The translations under genes and the position numbers were made by a program. From Perkinsela sp. pyNocScin1 (Eukaryota; Euglenozoa; Kinetoplastea; Prokinetoplastida; Perkinselidae): 64,000 bases of DNA. Location of the stretch: the NCBI GenBank assembly GCA_964019655.1, contig CAXHTR010000004.1:372001-436000 (forward strand), read 5' to 3'. This document shows positions 1 to 9,598 of this stretch, in pieces; the stretch's first letter is position 1, and each line of letters begins with the position of its first letter. Below the pieces are notes generated by a model that saw only the letters and a list, made by a program, of their open reading frames with translations, was not told the origin of the DNA and ran no database searches.

Positions 1-577
1 GCACCATGTTTTCTGAGATCATCCCGTGGTACACAAATTCCTGCTCGATTCTATTGTCGTCGAGGCTCAAAATTTGCAGCGAATTCGGTATGTATCGAAT
101 ATCGATGGGCCCTGTCAGAAAGTTCCGCTCCATCCGAAAAATCTTTGTTTTCTGTGGAATCCCACTGAGGTCGAGTGTCCCATGTATAAAGTTCTTTGCC
201 ATGTTGAACTGCACGAGCTCGCGCGGCAGCCACCACGTGTTCAGCGTGTATTCCTGGCCACAGCTCTCGAGGAAGACGATCTGCACGGTCGGTGGCAAGT
301 GCTCGATGCAAAAGTGGCCACCGGTCGCCGCTGCGTACTCGATGCTGATGACTTCGCCGCTTTTGCAGGTGATGCCACGCCACGGTGGGTACTCGCTGCA
401 GCCACAGACGTTGAAACTACGGCGGCGCTTTGGGACGAGCGCTTGGCCCCTACCGTGCTCGTTGAGGAACGTTTCGGATACATCAAAGAAGAATTTGCGC
501 ATGAGCACTTCTTGGTACCCCTGTGTAGAGAGCGTATTGTCCACTTGGACGATAGTTGTGAGAAGCATTGAATGCAT
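1..577 (-). CDS. LRR protein, group B2, 3' end outside window
   Basis: Open minus-strand frame that runs off the left edge, so only the first 192 residues are seen. It starts MHSMLLTTIVQ; a second in-frame ATG lies at 568, and the MLLTT start would fit the family style equally well. A cap region carries C-x-C and W-R-G-I-T-C, followed by HLPPTVQ and repeats such as LPRELVQFNMAKNFIHGTLD and IPNSLQILSLDDNRIEQ. It is closest in layout to the genes at 24615 and 58064. Pyrimidine-rich sequence lies upstream but without a clear AG. Function unknown; I am sure of the family, less sure of the start. Confidence 0.8.
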   Translation of the reverse strand, partial: MHSMLLTTIVQVDNTLSTQGYQEVLMRKFFFDVSETFLNEHGRGQALVPKRRRSFNVCGCSEYPPWRGITCKSGEVISIEYAAATGGHFCIEHLPPTVQIVFLESCGQEYTLNTWWLPRELVQFNMAKNFIHGTLDLSGIPQKTKIFRMERNFLTGPIDIRYIPNSLQILSLDDNRIEQEFVYHGMISENMV

Positions 578-769
578 TTGAGTAAACAAATGATTGGAAT
601 GAGTATATGTGAGCAGAGAAGAGTTCGGACTCCACTCAATCAACTCTTTAAAATTTTGGGTAAAAATTCGATTCTCACCACAAAATAGATAAGTACCAAT
701 CCCAATTTTTTGAGATTTCATCATGAAAACTTGTATTCGCATTCAAAACTGCAACCCAGTGGTATTGCG

Positions 770-895
770 CACTTCCCAGCTGGGCATGGGAATTTTTCCT
801 GCAAACATGCCCTGCACCCGGATCAGTTCAAGTTTGTGAACGTCTACGACCACGATGCCTTTTGTGTCAAATTTTTCACGCTACGGAGCGTCTGA
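770..895 (-). pseudogene. Weak relic resembling a group B tail
   Basis: Inside the roughly 480-base gap between two group B genes, a short minus frame reads KLELIRVQGM, which resembles the tail of the 24615 gene (DLRITLQGM). A stop precedes it and no start or cap is present. The similarity is short and could be chance. The rest of the gap 578-1058 shows nothing I recognise. Confidence 0.2.
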
Positions 896-1058
896 TGTGG
901 TAGGCTTTGCATATCGAGTCTTCCGATACTCGAGACATAAGCGGCTGCAATCAGTGTAAGAGGCATTGAGACTTACTGAAAATCAATCGCATTTGAGGCT
1001 TTGATTGAATAGCGAAAATCCAATAATGTATCAGCGATTGATAAATCATCGCATTCCT

Positions 1059-1820
1059 TTACCACCATTCCTTGCATTTCTTGTCATATTCCAAATAGCA
1101 TGTAAACTCTGCGAGCTGCATTGCGTTCACTGCAACAACCCGCTCATCAGCCTGCTCTCCCGTTGTGCTGACAATCTTGACATCTTTCGGTCTTGTATGA
1201 AACACCTTGACTGCATCGAGCCTTGAGCCAAGTTCCCTATTTTCCACGATGACCCTTTGAATAGCGTTCCCATTCGCTATGAAAAAGAGACGAAGTGTAC
1301 TGGGCACTCTGGCGAGGCTCAACGTGCGGTACATTGATATCCCCAAATTCAAACACACTTCCTCAATTTTGGAAGGTAAATCAGCAGTTTCCAGGACATC
1401 TCTCGTTTCATCATTCGTCCAAATGACTTGACCAGTGGTACTCTCCACATATATGTACCGCAGATCCCTCGGCAGGCACCGGAAGGGAAATCGCACCATG
1501 CACTGACTCGCTGCCACGTGGACGAACTGCACCGTCGGCGGGAGGCGCTCAACGCGCAGCGCGAATATATGTCTCTTGAAAGATGTCAGGATGACACCAG
1601 TGATAATACCATCTGTGCACTCACTGACCTTCCACGAACAGCAGTCCTTGCCAGCGCCAGTGGCACCGAATGCGTACTCCTGGAAGGCCTTGATGTATGT
1701 CGGTCGTTGAATAAATGCAGTCTGCATCAGATCTTGCTGCATGCGTTTTTTATCAAAAAGTGTGTCTGCAGATTGAAGCGCGAGTGTTCCTACTAAAAGA
1801 CTGATACAGAGTCGGAGCAT
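1059..1820 (-). CDS. LRR protein, group B1
   Basis: A 253-residue protein with a good signal-peptide-like start (MLRLCISLLVGTLALQSADT). A cap region has C-C-S-W-K-V-S-E-C, then RLPPTVQFVHV, RCLPRDLRYIYV, ETADLPSKIEEV and VPSTLRLFFI, giving about four degenerate repeats. The C-terminal part holds QADERV, the DxR[VI] motif shared by most group B proteins. Its nearest relatives here are the genes at 7225 (minus) and 40017 (plus). No membrane anchor follows, so it is probably secreted. Role unknown. Confidence 0.85.
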   Translation of the reverse strand: MLRLCISLLVGTLALQSADTLFDKKRMQQDLMQTAFIQRPTYIKAFQEYAFGATGAGKDCCSWKVSECTDGIITGVILTSFKRHIFALRVERLPPTVQFVHVAASQCMVRFPFRCLPRDLRYIYVESTTGQVIWTNDETRDVLETADLPSKIEEVCLNLGISMYRTLSLARVPSTLRLFFIANGNAIQRVIVENRELGSRLDAVKVFHTRPKDVKIVSTTGEQADERVVAVNAMQLAEFTCYLEYDKKCKEWW

Positions 1821-1934
1821 AATGGTGAAAAAATTTAAAAATTTTGAAAAGCGTAGTCAGGGGTCATTATAGTTTCTTTTCGGCAGTGAAAATCCTCAGA
1901 TATAGAAATTCACTCAATTATCCTCTACTACCTC

Positions 1935-2723
1935 CTACGCATACTGGTGCACATAGTTCAGATACTTCCACTGAAACGAAGTGATACCAGTTGTCACACG
2001 CGCATCACTCTTCACCTTACCCATCGCCAGAATCTGCACCAGGCTTTCCACTCGACCATACCCCACTGAAATCTTCTGAAACTTTTCTGGGAGAGTCTCA
2101 AACAGCACGTGGACCTTGCGTATGGCTACATTCATAATCTCGATGTAGCGCATGCTCGGCGGCAGCATATCGATGAAAAGAGCGCCTGCCCACCAGCCAG
2201 ATAAAAGCTGGAGCTCCTCCATTTTGGGTGGGAGCCGCCGCAGGTCGATTTCTCGCGTGATATTGGCTGAAAACGCTCGCACATTTTTGAGGGAGAGGTG
2301 GACAAGCTCCCGCGGGAGCCGCTCTGTCAGCCAGCCGTACGGCGTCTGGAGCGCACTCAGCCCGACGAACATCGCTGTCGGCGGGAGCCAGTCCATGTCG
2401 ATGCATGCCAGTGCGATGCCCAGGTTGGCTTTGTGGATTCGGATAGTTCGAATGGTGCCGGAGGAGCAGAGGACCCCTTTCCACTTGCACGGGGAGTATC
2501 TGTCTGTGTGGGACTCGAGCATGCCGCTGAAGAGCAAAGACCCAAAGGACCCACCGAATCCTTCGTCCGTGAGGTGGCGCCCATCGATAAAGTGCAGCAT
2601 GAGGGCGGCCTGAGCGTCGTTTGGCTTGGCATGGTGAGTATCGACGGCGGGGTAGGCGCACGGAATCTTCGGGACCTCGAAGCCTGGGCGGTCGGCGGCA
2701 TGGAGGAGGATGGCACTGAGCAT
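1935..2723 (-). CDS. LRR protein, group B4
   Basis: 262 residues from the ATG at 2723 (MLSAILLHAADRPG); the frame is open further upstream but only with non-ATG codons. The cap has C-K-W-K-G-V-L-C, followed by DMDWLPPTAMFVGL, RLPRELVHLSLKNV, RRLPPKMEELQLL, MLPPSMRYIEI and TLPEKFQKISV. The C-terminus carries KSDARV and a final FQWKYL. It aligns well with the plus-strand gene at 39028 (RTIRIH, TTFVGL, MEELSLINGWYYG, KDDPRV, IKWKY), its paralogue across the strand switch. Likely secreted; role unknown. Confidence 0.87.
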   Translation of the reverse strand: MLSAILLHAADRPGFEVPKIPCAYPAVDTHHAKPNDAQAALMLHFIDGRHLTDEGFGGSFGSLLFSGMLESHTDRYSPCKWKGVLCSSGTIRTIRIHKANLGIALACIDMDWLPPTAMFVGLSALQTPYGWLTERLPRELVHLSLKNVRAFSANITREIDLRRLPPKMEELQLLSGWWAGALFIDMLPPSMRYIEIMNVAIRKVHVLFETLPEKFQKISVGYGRVESLVQILAMGKVKSDARVTTGITSFQWKYLNYVHQYA

Positions 2724-2837
2724 GAATTTGTATAATTTGAGAGCGTCAGGAACATACAAAGTCCAGTGCCTTCAGCAATATATCGTTAAGATCACTGAAA
2801 TTCATAATTTTGCTATGCATAAAAGTATTCACACTAC

Positions 2838-3038
2838 TTACAATGCGAGGTATTGCCTCATTTCAATAATTGAACCTTTACAGGGGTGCTTTCTTCCATT
2901 TTCATCGACGATTTCTCGAATACAGTCGCTCAAGAGCTCAAACAGAGTTTCCCACTCGAGCAGACTATATGAGCGAATTATTGCTGATGTCGACTATCTC
3001 AATGCTTGGAGGCAGCGTCAGAAGGGAAAACCTACCTG
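2838..3038 (-). pseudogene. Decayed C-terminal end of a group A LRR gene
   Basis: The minus strand reads FSLLTLPPSIEIVDISNNSL, then in-frame stops, and after a frame change DCIREIVDENGRKHPCKGSI. The last piece matches the group A tail signature VVDExGxxHPWEExIL, with Cys in place of the usual Trp. No cap or upstream repeats remain. This is a remnant of a complete gene that once stood between its neighbours, or an isolated tail cassette. Confidence 0.7.
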
Positions 3039-3127
3039 ATCTGTACATTCATGTACTGTAAAGCTTATAACCATCGAATAATTTCAAAGAAAAGTTTCGC
3101 ATGAATACGCACGAACATCCACGCAAT

Positions 3128-4057
3128 TTAATCGTCTATTGGGGAATATACCTGATTTTCCTCCTCCTGCACATTAACCTCGCAGTCTTCTGCGTGCTCG
3201 AGGAGATAGTCCTCCCACTCGTGCCTCTGACCACTTTCGTCAAAGACTGCGGTAATACACTCACACAAGACCTCAACAGGTGGGGCTATTGTCTTTGGTA
3301 TCATAAATGTCCCGCTGAGATCGTTCCGAAGCAAACCTATTTCTACGATCTCGGGTGGCAATTTTGGAAGCCGAACGTCTCCCGAAAAAGCGTTGTAGGA
3401 TAGGTCCAGAGTGTTCATCGGCGACGGGAGATGCCCGAAGCAAATGGATCCGCACAGATCGTTTTTTTGGAGACACAGCTCGACCATTTCCGCTGGAATG
3501 CTGTTGAGCGATAGCTCACCGCTCAGCTTATTGCTGCTGGCATCGAGAAGCGTCATCCCCCCTGGCAAATCTTGGAGCAAGCAACTCCCACAGAATTCGT
3601 TGTAGCTGAGGTCGAGCTCTGCAAGAGTACGTGGCAAGGCACCCCAGTTGATTGCGCCATACAGCAAATTTTCACTTACAGAGAAAATGGTGAGCCTGGA
3701 TGGCAGGAGCGATGTATCTAAGGTCCCGTACGCCTTGCATGATGAGACAACAAAATGACCGGTGAGTGGCGGAATGAACTGAAACGGGAACTGCTCTTTT
3801 TGAAAGATGAGGTGAAAAAAATTCACCGCTTTCACGCGATCATCTTCGCACTCTATATCACGGGGGACATTCCATTTATCTGTGTATTGCCACTCGCACA
3901 CATCGATGAAATTACTGCTTTTGTCTTGAAACGGTTGTTTGTATTCATTATCTAGGAAAGTGATGAGCATCTCCATGAGTGCCTGGTCGGATAAGGATTC
4001 GTAGTCGAGACGGCCCAGCGCAGGGTCAATAGTGAGTAAGTGAGAGACGTGAAGCAT
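3128..4057 (-). CDS. LRR protein, group A
   Basis: 309 residues. Start MLHVSHLLTIDP is followed by the cap LGRLDYESLSDQALMEML and VCEW, with the second cap Cys displaced to IEC. About seven repeats follow (e.g. LPRTLAELDLSYNEFCGSC, IPAEMVELCLQKNDLCGSIC). The tail has ITAVFDESGQRHEWEDYLL and ends in an acidic stretch. Upstream of the ATG is CTTTCTGTAG then AAATCAAAA, a good pyrimidine tract plus AG acceptor. It belongs with the genes at 17143, 18292, 20761, 22217, 23632, 47276, 49883, 60352 and 61778, which share a PPLxxxF segment and GTLDTSLLP. Confidence 0.88.
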   Translation of the reverse strand: MLHVSHLLTIDPALGRLDYESLSDQALMEMLITFLDNEYKQPFQDKSSNFIDVCEWQYTDKWNVPRDIECEDDRVKAVNFFHLIFQKEQFPFQFIPPLTGHFVVSSCKAYGTLDTSLLPSRLTIFSVSENLLYGAINWGALPRTLAELDLSYNEFCGSCLLQDLPGGMTLLDASSNKLSGELSLNSIPAEMVELCLQKNDLCGSICFGHLPSPMNTLDLSYNAFSGDVRLPKLPPEIVEIGLLRNDLSGTFMIPKTIAPPVEVLCECITAVFDESGQRHEWEDYLLEHAEDCEVNVQEEENQVYSPIDD

Positions 4058-4343
4058 TTTTGATTTCTACAGAAAGATATTTGAAAGGAAATTTGACGAT
4101 AAAGGGTATCCGAAGTGCTGCCTAAAAGAGAGGAAGAGGACTATGTAAGCGATTGTTCCATATAGCTAAAGCTCCGAGAAGGGTATTTTCTGATCGAAGC
4201 TTTGAACATTAATGCGTTTAAAGAGTGAAAAACCTAAGATAATCTCATGAACCTCACTGTCTCGATCAAATTCATTGGTTACACAGTTATGTCGGTGACG
4301 TGCATATCTCGGTTACGTTTCCTATTTTTTGCAAGCAACAGCA

Positions 4344-5804
4344 TTATTCAGCATCGATTCGCGCAAGCACATGCGGGTCCTGATAGGCTTCCATTTCCCC
4401 ACCTTGAGACTTAATAGCATAAACTATCCCCGTGGTAAAATCTGTTTTTTCATACATGATCTTATCCCAATTTGGCCGCTTATCCAATCGGTACTTTTTG
4501 ATAGCCTCAACGCTTACGCCAGTTTCGTGAAGATAGACTATTTGAAGCCTTTTGCATTTAGCGATTTCGTCCAAAATATCGTCATCAACATTTCCGCACG
4601 AAGATATCGACAAGCTGATTAGGTTGTTCGCATTCGCAGTGATGGCTGGAACAAGTTTGGCTGTAGAAGCGAGTAAATTATAAAATTCGAGCCACAAAAG
4701 ATTCCTAAACATGGCAAGAGAGGATGCTGCGTCAGTGTCGATGCCATTCGAGCCCAAAGATATGTGTCGAACAGTCTTGTGCAGGTTCTCTAACTTCAGC
4801 AGCAGATCCAGTTCATTCTCTTCTATAGCGCAAATAGATCCTGAGATAGAAATGCTTTGGATTTTCGTAAATTTACCCAAACAGCCAAATAGAAGTGCGC
4901 CTATTGGCCCACAGATGCTGAAATGCTGTGTTAAGTTCGTGCGATCCTCTATGTATTTTGACACGACATTGATATGGGCATCCGTGAAAGGAAAGTACAT
5001 TGGATGGTACTCATCGTCTTCATTTGGTGGATGAATTTGGATCATGTTGAGTTGTGGTAGCTGGCTCAGGGCTTCTACGCATGAAAATGCGTCTGCGTTC
5101 GTGTCGTAATACACCTGACGTAAATTTGGCAAGGACTGGAGCGCCTGCATGCCTTCTTTCGAAGTTTGGTTGTACCCCATACTCAAAATACGGAGATTGG
5201 AACATTTTGCAATATTGCACATATCAGCAAGGGAGAGATCCTCGTCGTAAAATATTAGCCAAAGTTCCTGGCAGGGATGCAAGTGAAAAAGTTTAAAGAA
5301 TTCTGGATCGTACATTGGGAGCATGATACGGTCCCAGTGTTGCGTCGGATCGCGGAGAAGCTCAAGTATCTCGTTGCGTGAGCGCATTGCAGATTTATCG
5401 AAGAACATTTCCGAGCTTTTGCGCTGAATACACAGTGGGACATCGGCGCTCGGCGGACGTAGTGATTCATCGACGATCTCCGGGCCCCACTCGCAGAGCC
5501 ACTTCATTTTTTTGGAAAACTGCAGAATTTCTAAAATGCACCCCATCGATGGTGCAGTCGCTGCATCGGATCGTGACCCAGATTCCGCGGCAATAAGCAG
5601 ATTTTCAGTGAGACATGGCTGCGCACGGTGACACTGCAGGAGCTCACGCTTTGTTATACGGCAGATGCTTGTGTCGTTTTCATCGGTGTGCATAGGCTCT
5701 GATGCGATGCTTTTTGGTCGCGGGTATCCTAGAAGGCGATTGAAAAGGTGCATTAACTCGAAAAGAGCAAAAAAGTAGTGAATAAGTGAAAGAACGGTAC
5801 TCAT
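4344..5804 (-). CDS. RNI-like LRR protein, group C
   Basis: 486 residues with a hydrophobic N-terminus (STVLSLIHYFFALFEL) that could be a signal peptide or anchor. A unique N-terminal region holds KWLCEWGPEIVDES, PLCIQRKSSEMFF and QHWDRIMLPMYDPEFF. The second half has ribonuclease-inhibitor-type repeats (CSNLRILSMGYN, LPNLRQVYYDTNADA, CKRLQIVYLHETGVS). It is clearly homologous along its length to the plus-strand gene at 37079, and decayed relatives lie at 36150 and 45370. It has neither the group A cap nor the FSG repeats. Function unknown. Confidence 0.87.
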   Translation of the reverse strand: MSTVLSLIHYFFALFELMHLFNRLLGYPRPKSIASEPMHTDENDTSICRITKRELLQCHRAQPCLTENLLIAAESGSRSDAATAPSMGCILEILQFSKKMKWLCEWGPEIVDESLRPPSADVPLCIQRKSSEMFFDKSAMRSRNEILELLRDPTQHWDRIMLPMYDPEFFKLFHLHPCQELWLIFYDEDLSLADMCNIAKCSNLRILSMGYNQTSKEGMQALQSLPNLRQVYYDTNADAFSCVEALSQLPQLNMIQIHPPNEDDEYHPMYFPFTDAHINVVSKYIEDRTNLTQHFSICGPIGALLFGCLGKFTKIQSISISGSICAIEENELDLLLKLENLHKTVRHISLGSNGIDTDAASSLAMFRNLLWLEFYNLLASTAKLVPAITANANNLISLSISSCGNVDDDILDEIAKCKRLQIVYLHETGVSVEAIKKYRLDKRPNWDKIMYEKTDFTTGIVYAIKSQGGEMEAYQDPHVLARIDAE

Positions 5805-6104
5805 CTATTTACTTTCGAATAAGTGCAAGCATTTCATCAATCAATTCTTATCTGTTTTTCTGATATCGCTATTCACACATTCGTGAGAAGCGCACCCCCC
5901 TTGAACCTAAGCAGTAGCTCTTTGTACAGCTTACTGTGGACTGTGTTTTACTTCATATTTTGGTATATTCTATAATTGAGCGAAATCAAAGAGGATACTG
6001 TCGACGTAGAAAACTTGCGGAGCTTTGATATTAAAACTGAAATTAGTACAGGTGATCTAAAGAATATCTGACACAGTCTTTGACCATGGTTTTACGCACT
6101 GCTA

Positions 6105-6959
6105 TCAAAATCCCCGAAAGTATCCCTTCATGTCCTTCTGAATGGCATATTCCTTGCCATGCTCGTCCACAACCGCTGTGACTGTATTCAGCTCGAACGT
6201 CACGATGCGCGAGGCCATCCGACCAACGATCGCCACGCCAGCCAGCGCGTTCATCTGCAGTGCCACAATACGCGTGGTCTCTGGTATCTCGAGAATTCGA
6301 ATGCTCCCCGTAAAATTGTTCTGCTGCAGCCAGAGCTCAACGAGGTTCGCCGGGAGATTTTCAAATGTGAGACTGCCGCTCAGCCTGTTAGCGGACAAAC
6401 TCAAGTTTTTCAGTGTCATTGGGAGACTTTCGAGAGAAATACTCCCCGAAAATTCGTTCCGCTGGGCGCGCAGCTGGTTAAGTTCTGGCGGTAGGGAAGC
6501 CAGGTTAGCACTCCCAGTGAAAAAGTTGTTCGCAATGTTGCACTGGGTGAGCGCCGGTGGCAGCGCTGTGAAGTCAAACGTCCCCGAAAGTTTGTTCTGG
6601 CAGATCTCAAAGACGCGCAGGGGTCGTGGGAGCGCTGCTGTGTCCACAGCCCCTTTCAAAAAGTTATACGCGCAGCTGAAGTAGGTGACTGTGGGTGGAA
6701 TATAGGCGAATTGTACTGTTCCAGTAAAACCTTTCTGAAAAAAGTTGACTGTTCCAACGTTCTCATTTTTAGTGAGTTGCACACCCTCCCAGTCGGAGAT
6801 CTCGAGGAATTCGCCTTCTGCACTCCGGAATGTCTTTCTCGATTTGATTGAGAATCGTTCGATGAGGAGCTCCATACGCTGTTGATCTGTGATAAAGTTT
6901 TGGTCAAAGCGGCCGATCGCAGTCTCAGCGCAGGCTACAAAGTGGATGATTTGGAGCAT
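6105..6959 (-). CDS. LRR protein, group A without cap cysteines
   Basis: 284 residues starting MLQIIHFVACAETAIGRFD. The cap reads ISDWEGVQLTK: the Trp is kept but both cysteines of CxWxxVxC are missing. Six to seven repeats follow (LPRPLRVFEICQNKLSGTF, LPMTLKNLSLSANRLSGSL, LPANLVELWLQQNNFTGSI), then a tail ITxxVxTAVVDEHGKEYAIQ in which the usual HxWEE is altered. The upstream sequence CTTATTTATGCTAAG is a plausible acceptor. Probably secreted; ligand unknown. Confidence 0.87.
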   Translation of the reverse strand: MLQIIHFVACAETAIGRFDQNFITDQQRMELLIERFSIKSRKTFRSAEGEFLEISDWEGVQLTKNENVGTVNFFQKGFTGTVQFAYIPPTVTYFSCAYNFLKGAVDTAALPRPLRVFEICQNKLSGTFDFTALPPALTQCNIANNFFTGSANLASLPPELNQLRAQRNEFSGSISLESLPMTLKNLSLSANRLSGSLTFENLPANLVELWLQQNNFTGSIRILEIPETTRIVALQMNALAGVAIVGRMASRIVTFELNTVTAVVDEHGKEYAIQKDMKGYFRGF

Positions 6960-7224
6960 TTTCTTAGCATAAATAAGAAATATGAATACGTGCAGTGTTT
7001 CTCAAGATTTAATAATTTAGAGTTTACTGACACCAGTTTAAGATCTTTGAAATCTCTATTAGCACCAAATGCTTAATGTGACAAAAAATTCATGGGACTT
7101 TCTTCCATAAACCTGAATTTTCGAATGAATGAAATTCAGACCGATCATGGAAAATTCCTATTTTTACATTTTGAGAATCACTGAACAACTTAATGGTGGG
7201 GCGATAACCTTGAACATTTTCACC

Positions 7225-8016
7225 TTATACGCGCTTGAAGCTATCGATGCATGCATTGCGCCACTTGTTAAAGAATTGGAAAGAGTCCATGCTGATCTGG
7301 TGCGTGCGTGCAGAGCTCATATTAATCGCTCGGATGCGACCATCTACGCTTCTTCCATTGAATTCAATGAGTACTGCCTTTTTCGACCAGCTCGTCGTAA
7401 GAACATTGCATTTGATAAGTGTGTCAGGAATTCCGCTGTTGTCTAGTATGACGCGCGCAATGCACTTACCGTTGGAAATGAACAAAAGGCGGAGTTTCCC
7501 CGGAATGAAAGGCATGAGGACTGTTCGAAAGACGGGGTTGTCGAAACTGAGATACGCCTCTTCAAGCTTGTCTGGAAAATCGGCTGTGTTGAGTACTTGT
7601 GTTGCCTCTTGCTTGCCTCCACTCGGCGCATGACTGCGTATCGTCTTACTTTGCAGAAACAGGTACTTCAAGTCCCTTGGCACGTCTCGGGCCTGAAATT
7701 TCCACATCCAGGAAATGAGGTGTATGTACTCAATGGTCTGTGGCAGCGCTTCCATTTTGAGACCGAGGTTAAAGACGGCGGGATAAATATGGAAAAGGGC
7801 ACTGAAACGATTCTCTGTGCACTCGATGAGCCTCCACGTGCAGCAATCGAGCTGTGATGATTTTTGAAGGAGCGCGTAGTCCCAGAGCCCATTCAGGATG
7901 TTTTCTGGGAAAGCGATGGCAGTTTCTATGAGGGATTGCTGCATTCGCATGGTGGATGGTGTCTTGGAAGATATATCGGCAGAATGTAGGAGCAGTATGG
8001 GAAGGGGTGTTTGCAT
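7225..8016 (-). CDS. LRR protein, group B1
   Basis: 263 residues, start MQTPLPILLLHSADIS (signal-peptide-like). Cap C-C-T-W-R-L-I-E-C; then ALPQTIEYIHLI, VPRDLKYLFLQ, NTADFPDKLEEAYL and IPGKLRLLFISNGK, matching the 1059 gene segment by segment. The C-terminal motif is SVDGRI, a variant of DxR[VI]. The upstream sequence CTTCAACTTCACTCGCCGAG offers a possible acceptor. Function unknown. Confidence 0.86.
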   Translation of the reverse strand: MQTPLPILLLHSADISSKTPSTMRMQQSLIETAIAFPENILNGLWDYALLQKSSQLDCCTWRLIECTENRFSALFHIYPAVFNLGLKMEALPQTIEYIHLISWMWKFQARDVPRDLKYLFLQSKTIRSHAPSGGKQEATQVLNTADFPDKLEEAYLSFDNPVFRTVLMPFIPGKLRLLFISNGKCIARVILDNSGIPDTLIKCNVLTTSWSKKAVLIEFNGRSVDGRIRAINMSSARTHQISMDSFQFFNKWRNACIDSFKRV

Positions 8017-8127
8017 TCGTATTGTGTAGAACTCGGCGAGTGAAGTTGAAGACTGTCGTGTTCATAATTTAGTGACTCGTCTTTCCGAAGCACGCATATC
8101 AAAAAAAAGTAATTTTTTATTCGATAT

Positions 8128-8331
8128 CTACTGCGTCAAACCTTTTTCCATCGCACACGATCTCAAGAAGAGGTGGAAGATGCATAAGGCGCAAATCACC
8201 TGAAATTTCGGAAGCTTTTCCATGCTACTCGCCAAGCTTTCCACAGAAACGGTCCCCGAAAATTTCTTTGTACTACGGCAGAGGTACCGCAGACGCGCTG
8301 GTAGTCCAGAAAAACCCAGTCCGAAACTCAT
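8128..8331 (-). pseudogene. LRR repeat fragment, group A
   Basis: A 67-codon open piece that reads FSGLPARLRYLCRSTKKFSG, then TVSVESLASSMEKL, i.e. about two LRR units with the family FSG core. It then degenerates into unrelated residues. There is no cap and no tail, and it lies between two intact genes. Either the remains of a lost gene or a repeat-only cassette. Confidence 0.6.
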
Positions 8332-8467
8332 AATGCGAACACAAAGAAGATCCTTGCCGTGTCAAGCGATGAAAATACTGAAAGCAAAACTGTTCTCTCT
8401 GCGCGTTCATGCGATTACAGACTTTAAGTACAGCTTGACTTCTTTTCGCTTTTGAATACTGAATGAC

Positions 8468-9394
8468 TCAGTAGTCATCGAATATGTCCAAGTCTCTATT
8501 CCACCTTCCACTGAGAATAGTTTTCTCGAGTTGATGTTGCTCATTGTCGGCATTAACGACAGCCACGATAGCGTTTCCATTGAGCGAAACACGTATACAT
8601 TCACCGCACACAACCGCTGTTCCCGCAAATTTATTCCGACTTGCGTGCACTTCTCTCGCACAAACACTCTCTTCGAGCACAAAACGACCGCAGAACGCAT
8701 TATTTGCTATGTTGACGTATGAAAGATGCAGTGGAAGATTACGAAGCTGGATTTCACCGCTGAAATTGTTGTCACTGAGAATCAATGACGTGAGTTTGTG
8801 TGGCAGCGATGACAAATCGACGCTTCCCGAGAATTGATTGCATTGCAAGGACAGCGTGTCCAGATTTGGGGGCAAAGCTCTCAAAGCACAGCTTCCATTA
8901 AAAAAGTTGCCACTGCTATCAAATGTTCGGAGTGCAGTTGGAAGCGCATTGAAATCTATCGTCCCATCAAAGGCTTGGGCGTTCACCGTCAGCTCTTTGA
9001 GGCCCCTCGGGAGCCTCCGAGCTGAAAGCGTCCCACCTATCTTGAACTTTGTATCTTTGCTCCGGATTTTCAAAGTGTTGAGTGCAGGTGGCAGAAAGTC
9101 AAGCTGTAGCTTTCCCTCCCACTTCGATGTGCAGAACGCTATCCTGTGCACACGGCCATCTGGGTCGCTTCGAATGCCCTTCCAATCGCTGATGTCCCTG
9201 TAGTTGCCTTCGCTGTCCAGAAATAATTTCTTTCCCTCGTCGTTGAGCCCGTCGATGAGCATCTCCATGCGGCACTGGTCGGACATCAAGCTTTCGTCAA
9301 AACGGCCGATAGTAGCATCTGCTGCGCGAATGCAAAGAATGCTGAAAGGTATCATCGCTCTACAAATTATTGAAACCATTCGATTGCTCTGCAT
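8468..9394 (-). CDS. LRR protein, group A without cap cysteines
   Basis: 308 residues from the first ATG; a second in-frame ATG at 9355 (MIPFSILCIRAADATIGRFD) gives a start closer to the family pattern. The cap reads ISDWKGIRSDPDG: Trp kept, both cysteines lost. Six to seven repeats follow (LPPNLDTLSLQCNQFSGSVD, LPHKLTSLILSDNNFSGEIQ), then FAGTAVV and IVAVVNADNEQHQLEK, a divergent tail. The gene overlaps nothing and is followed downstream by a repeat fragment at 8128. Confidence 0.86.
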   Translation of the reverse strand: MQSNRMVSIICRAMIPFSILCIRAADATIGRFDESLMSDQCRMEMLIDGLNDEGKKLFLDSEGNYRDISDWKGIRSDPDGRVHRIAFCTSKWEGKLQLDFLPPALNTLKIRSKDTKFKIGGTLSARRLPRGLKELTVNAQAFDGTIDFNALPTALRTFDSSGNFFNGSCALRALPPNLDTLSLQCNQFSGSVDLSSLPHKLTSLILSDNNFSGEIQLRNLPLHLSYVNIANNAFCGRFVLEESVCAREVHASRNKFAGTAVVCGECIRVSLNGNAIVAVVNADNEQHQLEKTILSGRWNRDLDIFDDY

Positions 9395-9598
9395 TGAAAA
9401 AACACCTGGTCAAATAAAAACTTGTTTACAACTGAAATAGTTGGCAATCAGAGATCAATGACCGCTGACACTAGAGTTTGTTCCCAGGAGCGTATACTTT
9501 AGTCACATTCGTGACACGTACCCCAATAAACTTTTTGAATGGTTTGCTCGTTCACTTCTCCATTAATAGCACTACGGTTCGCCTTTATTTCATTGAAT

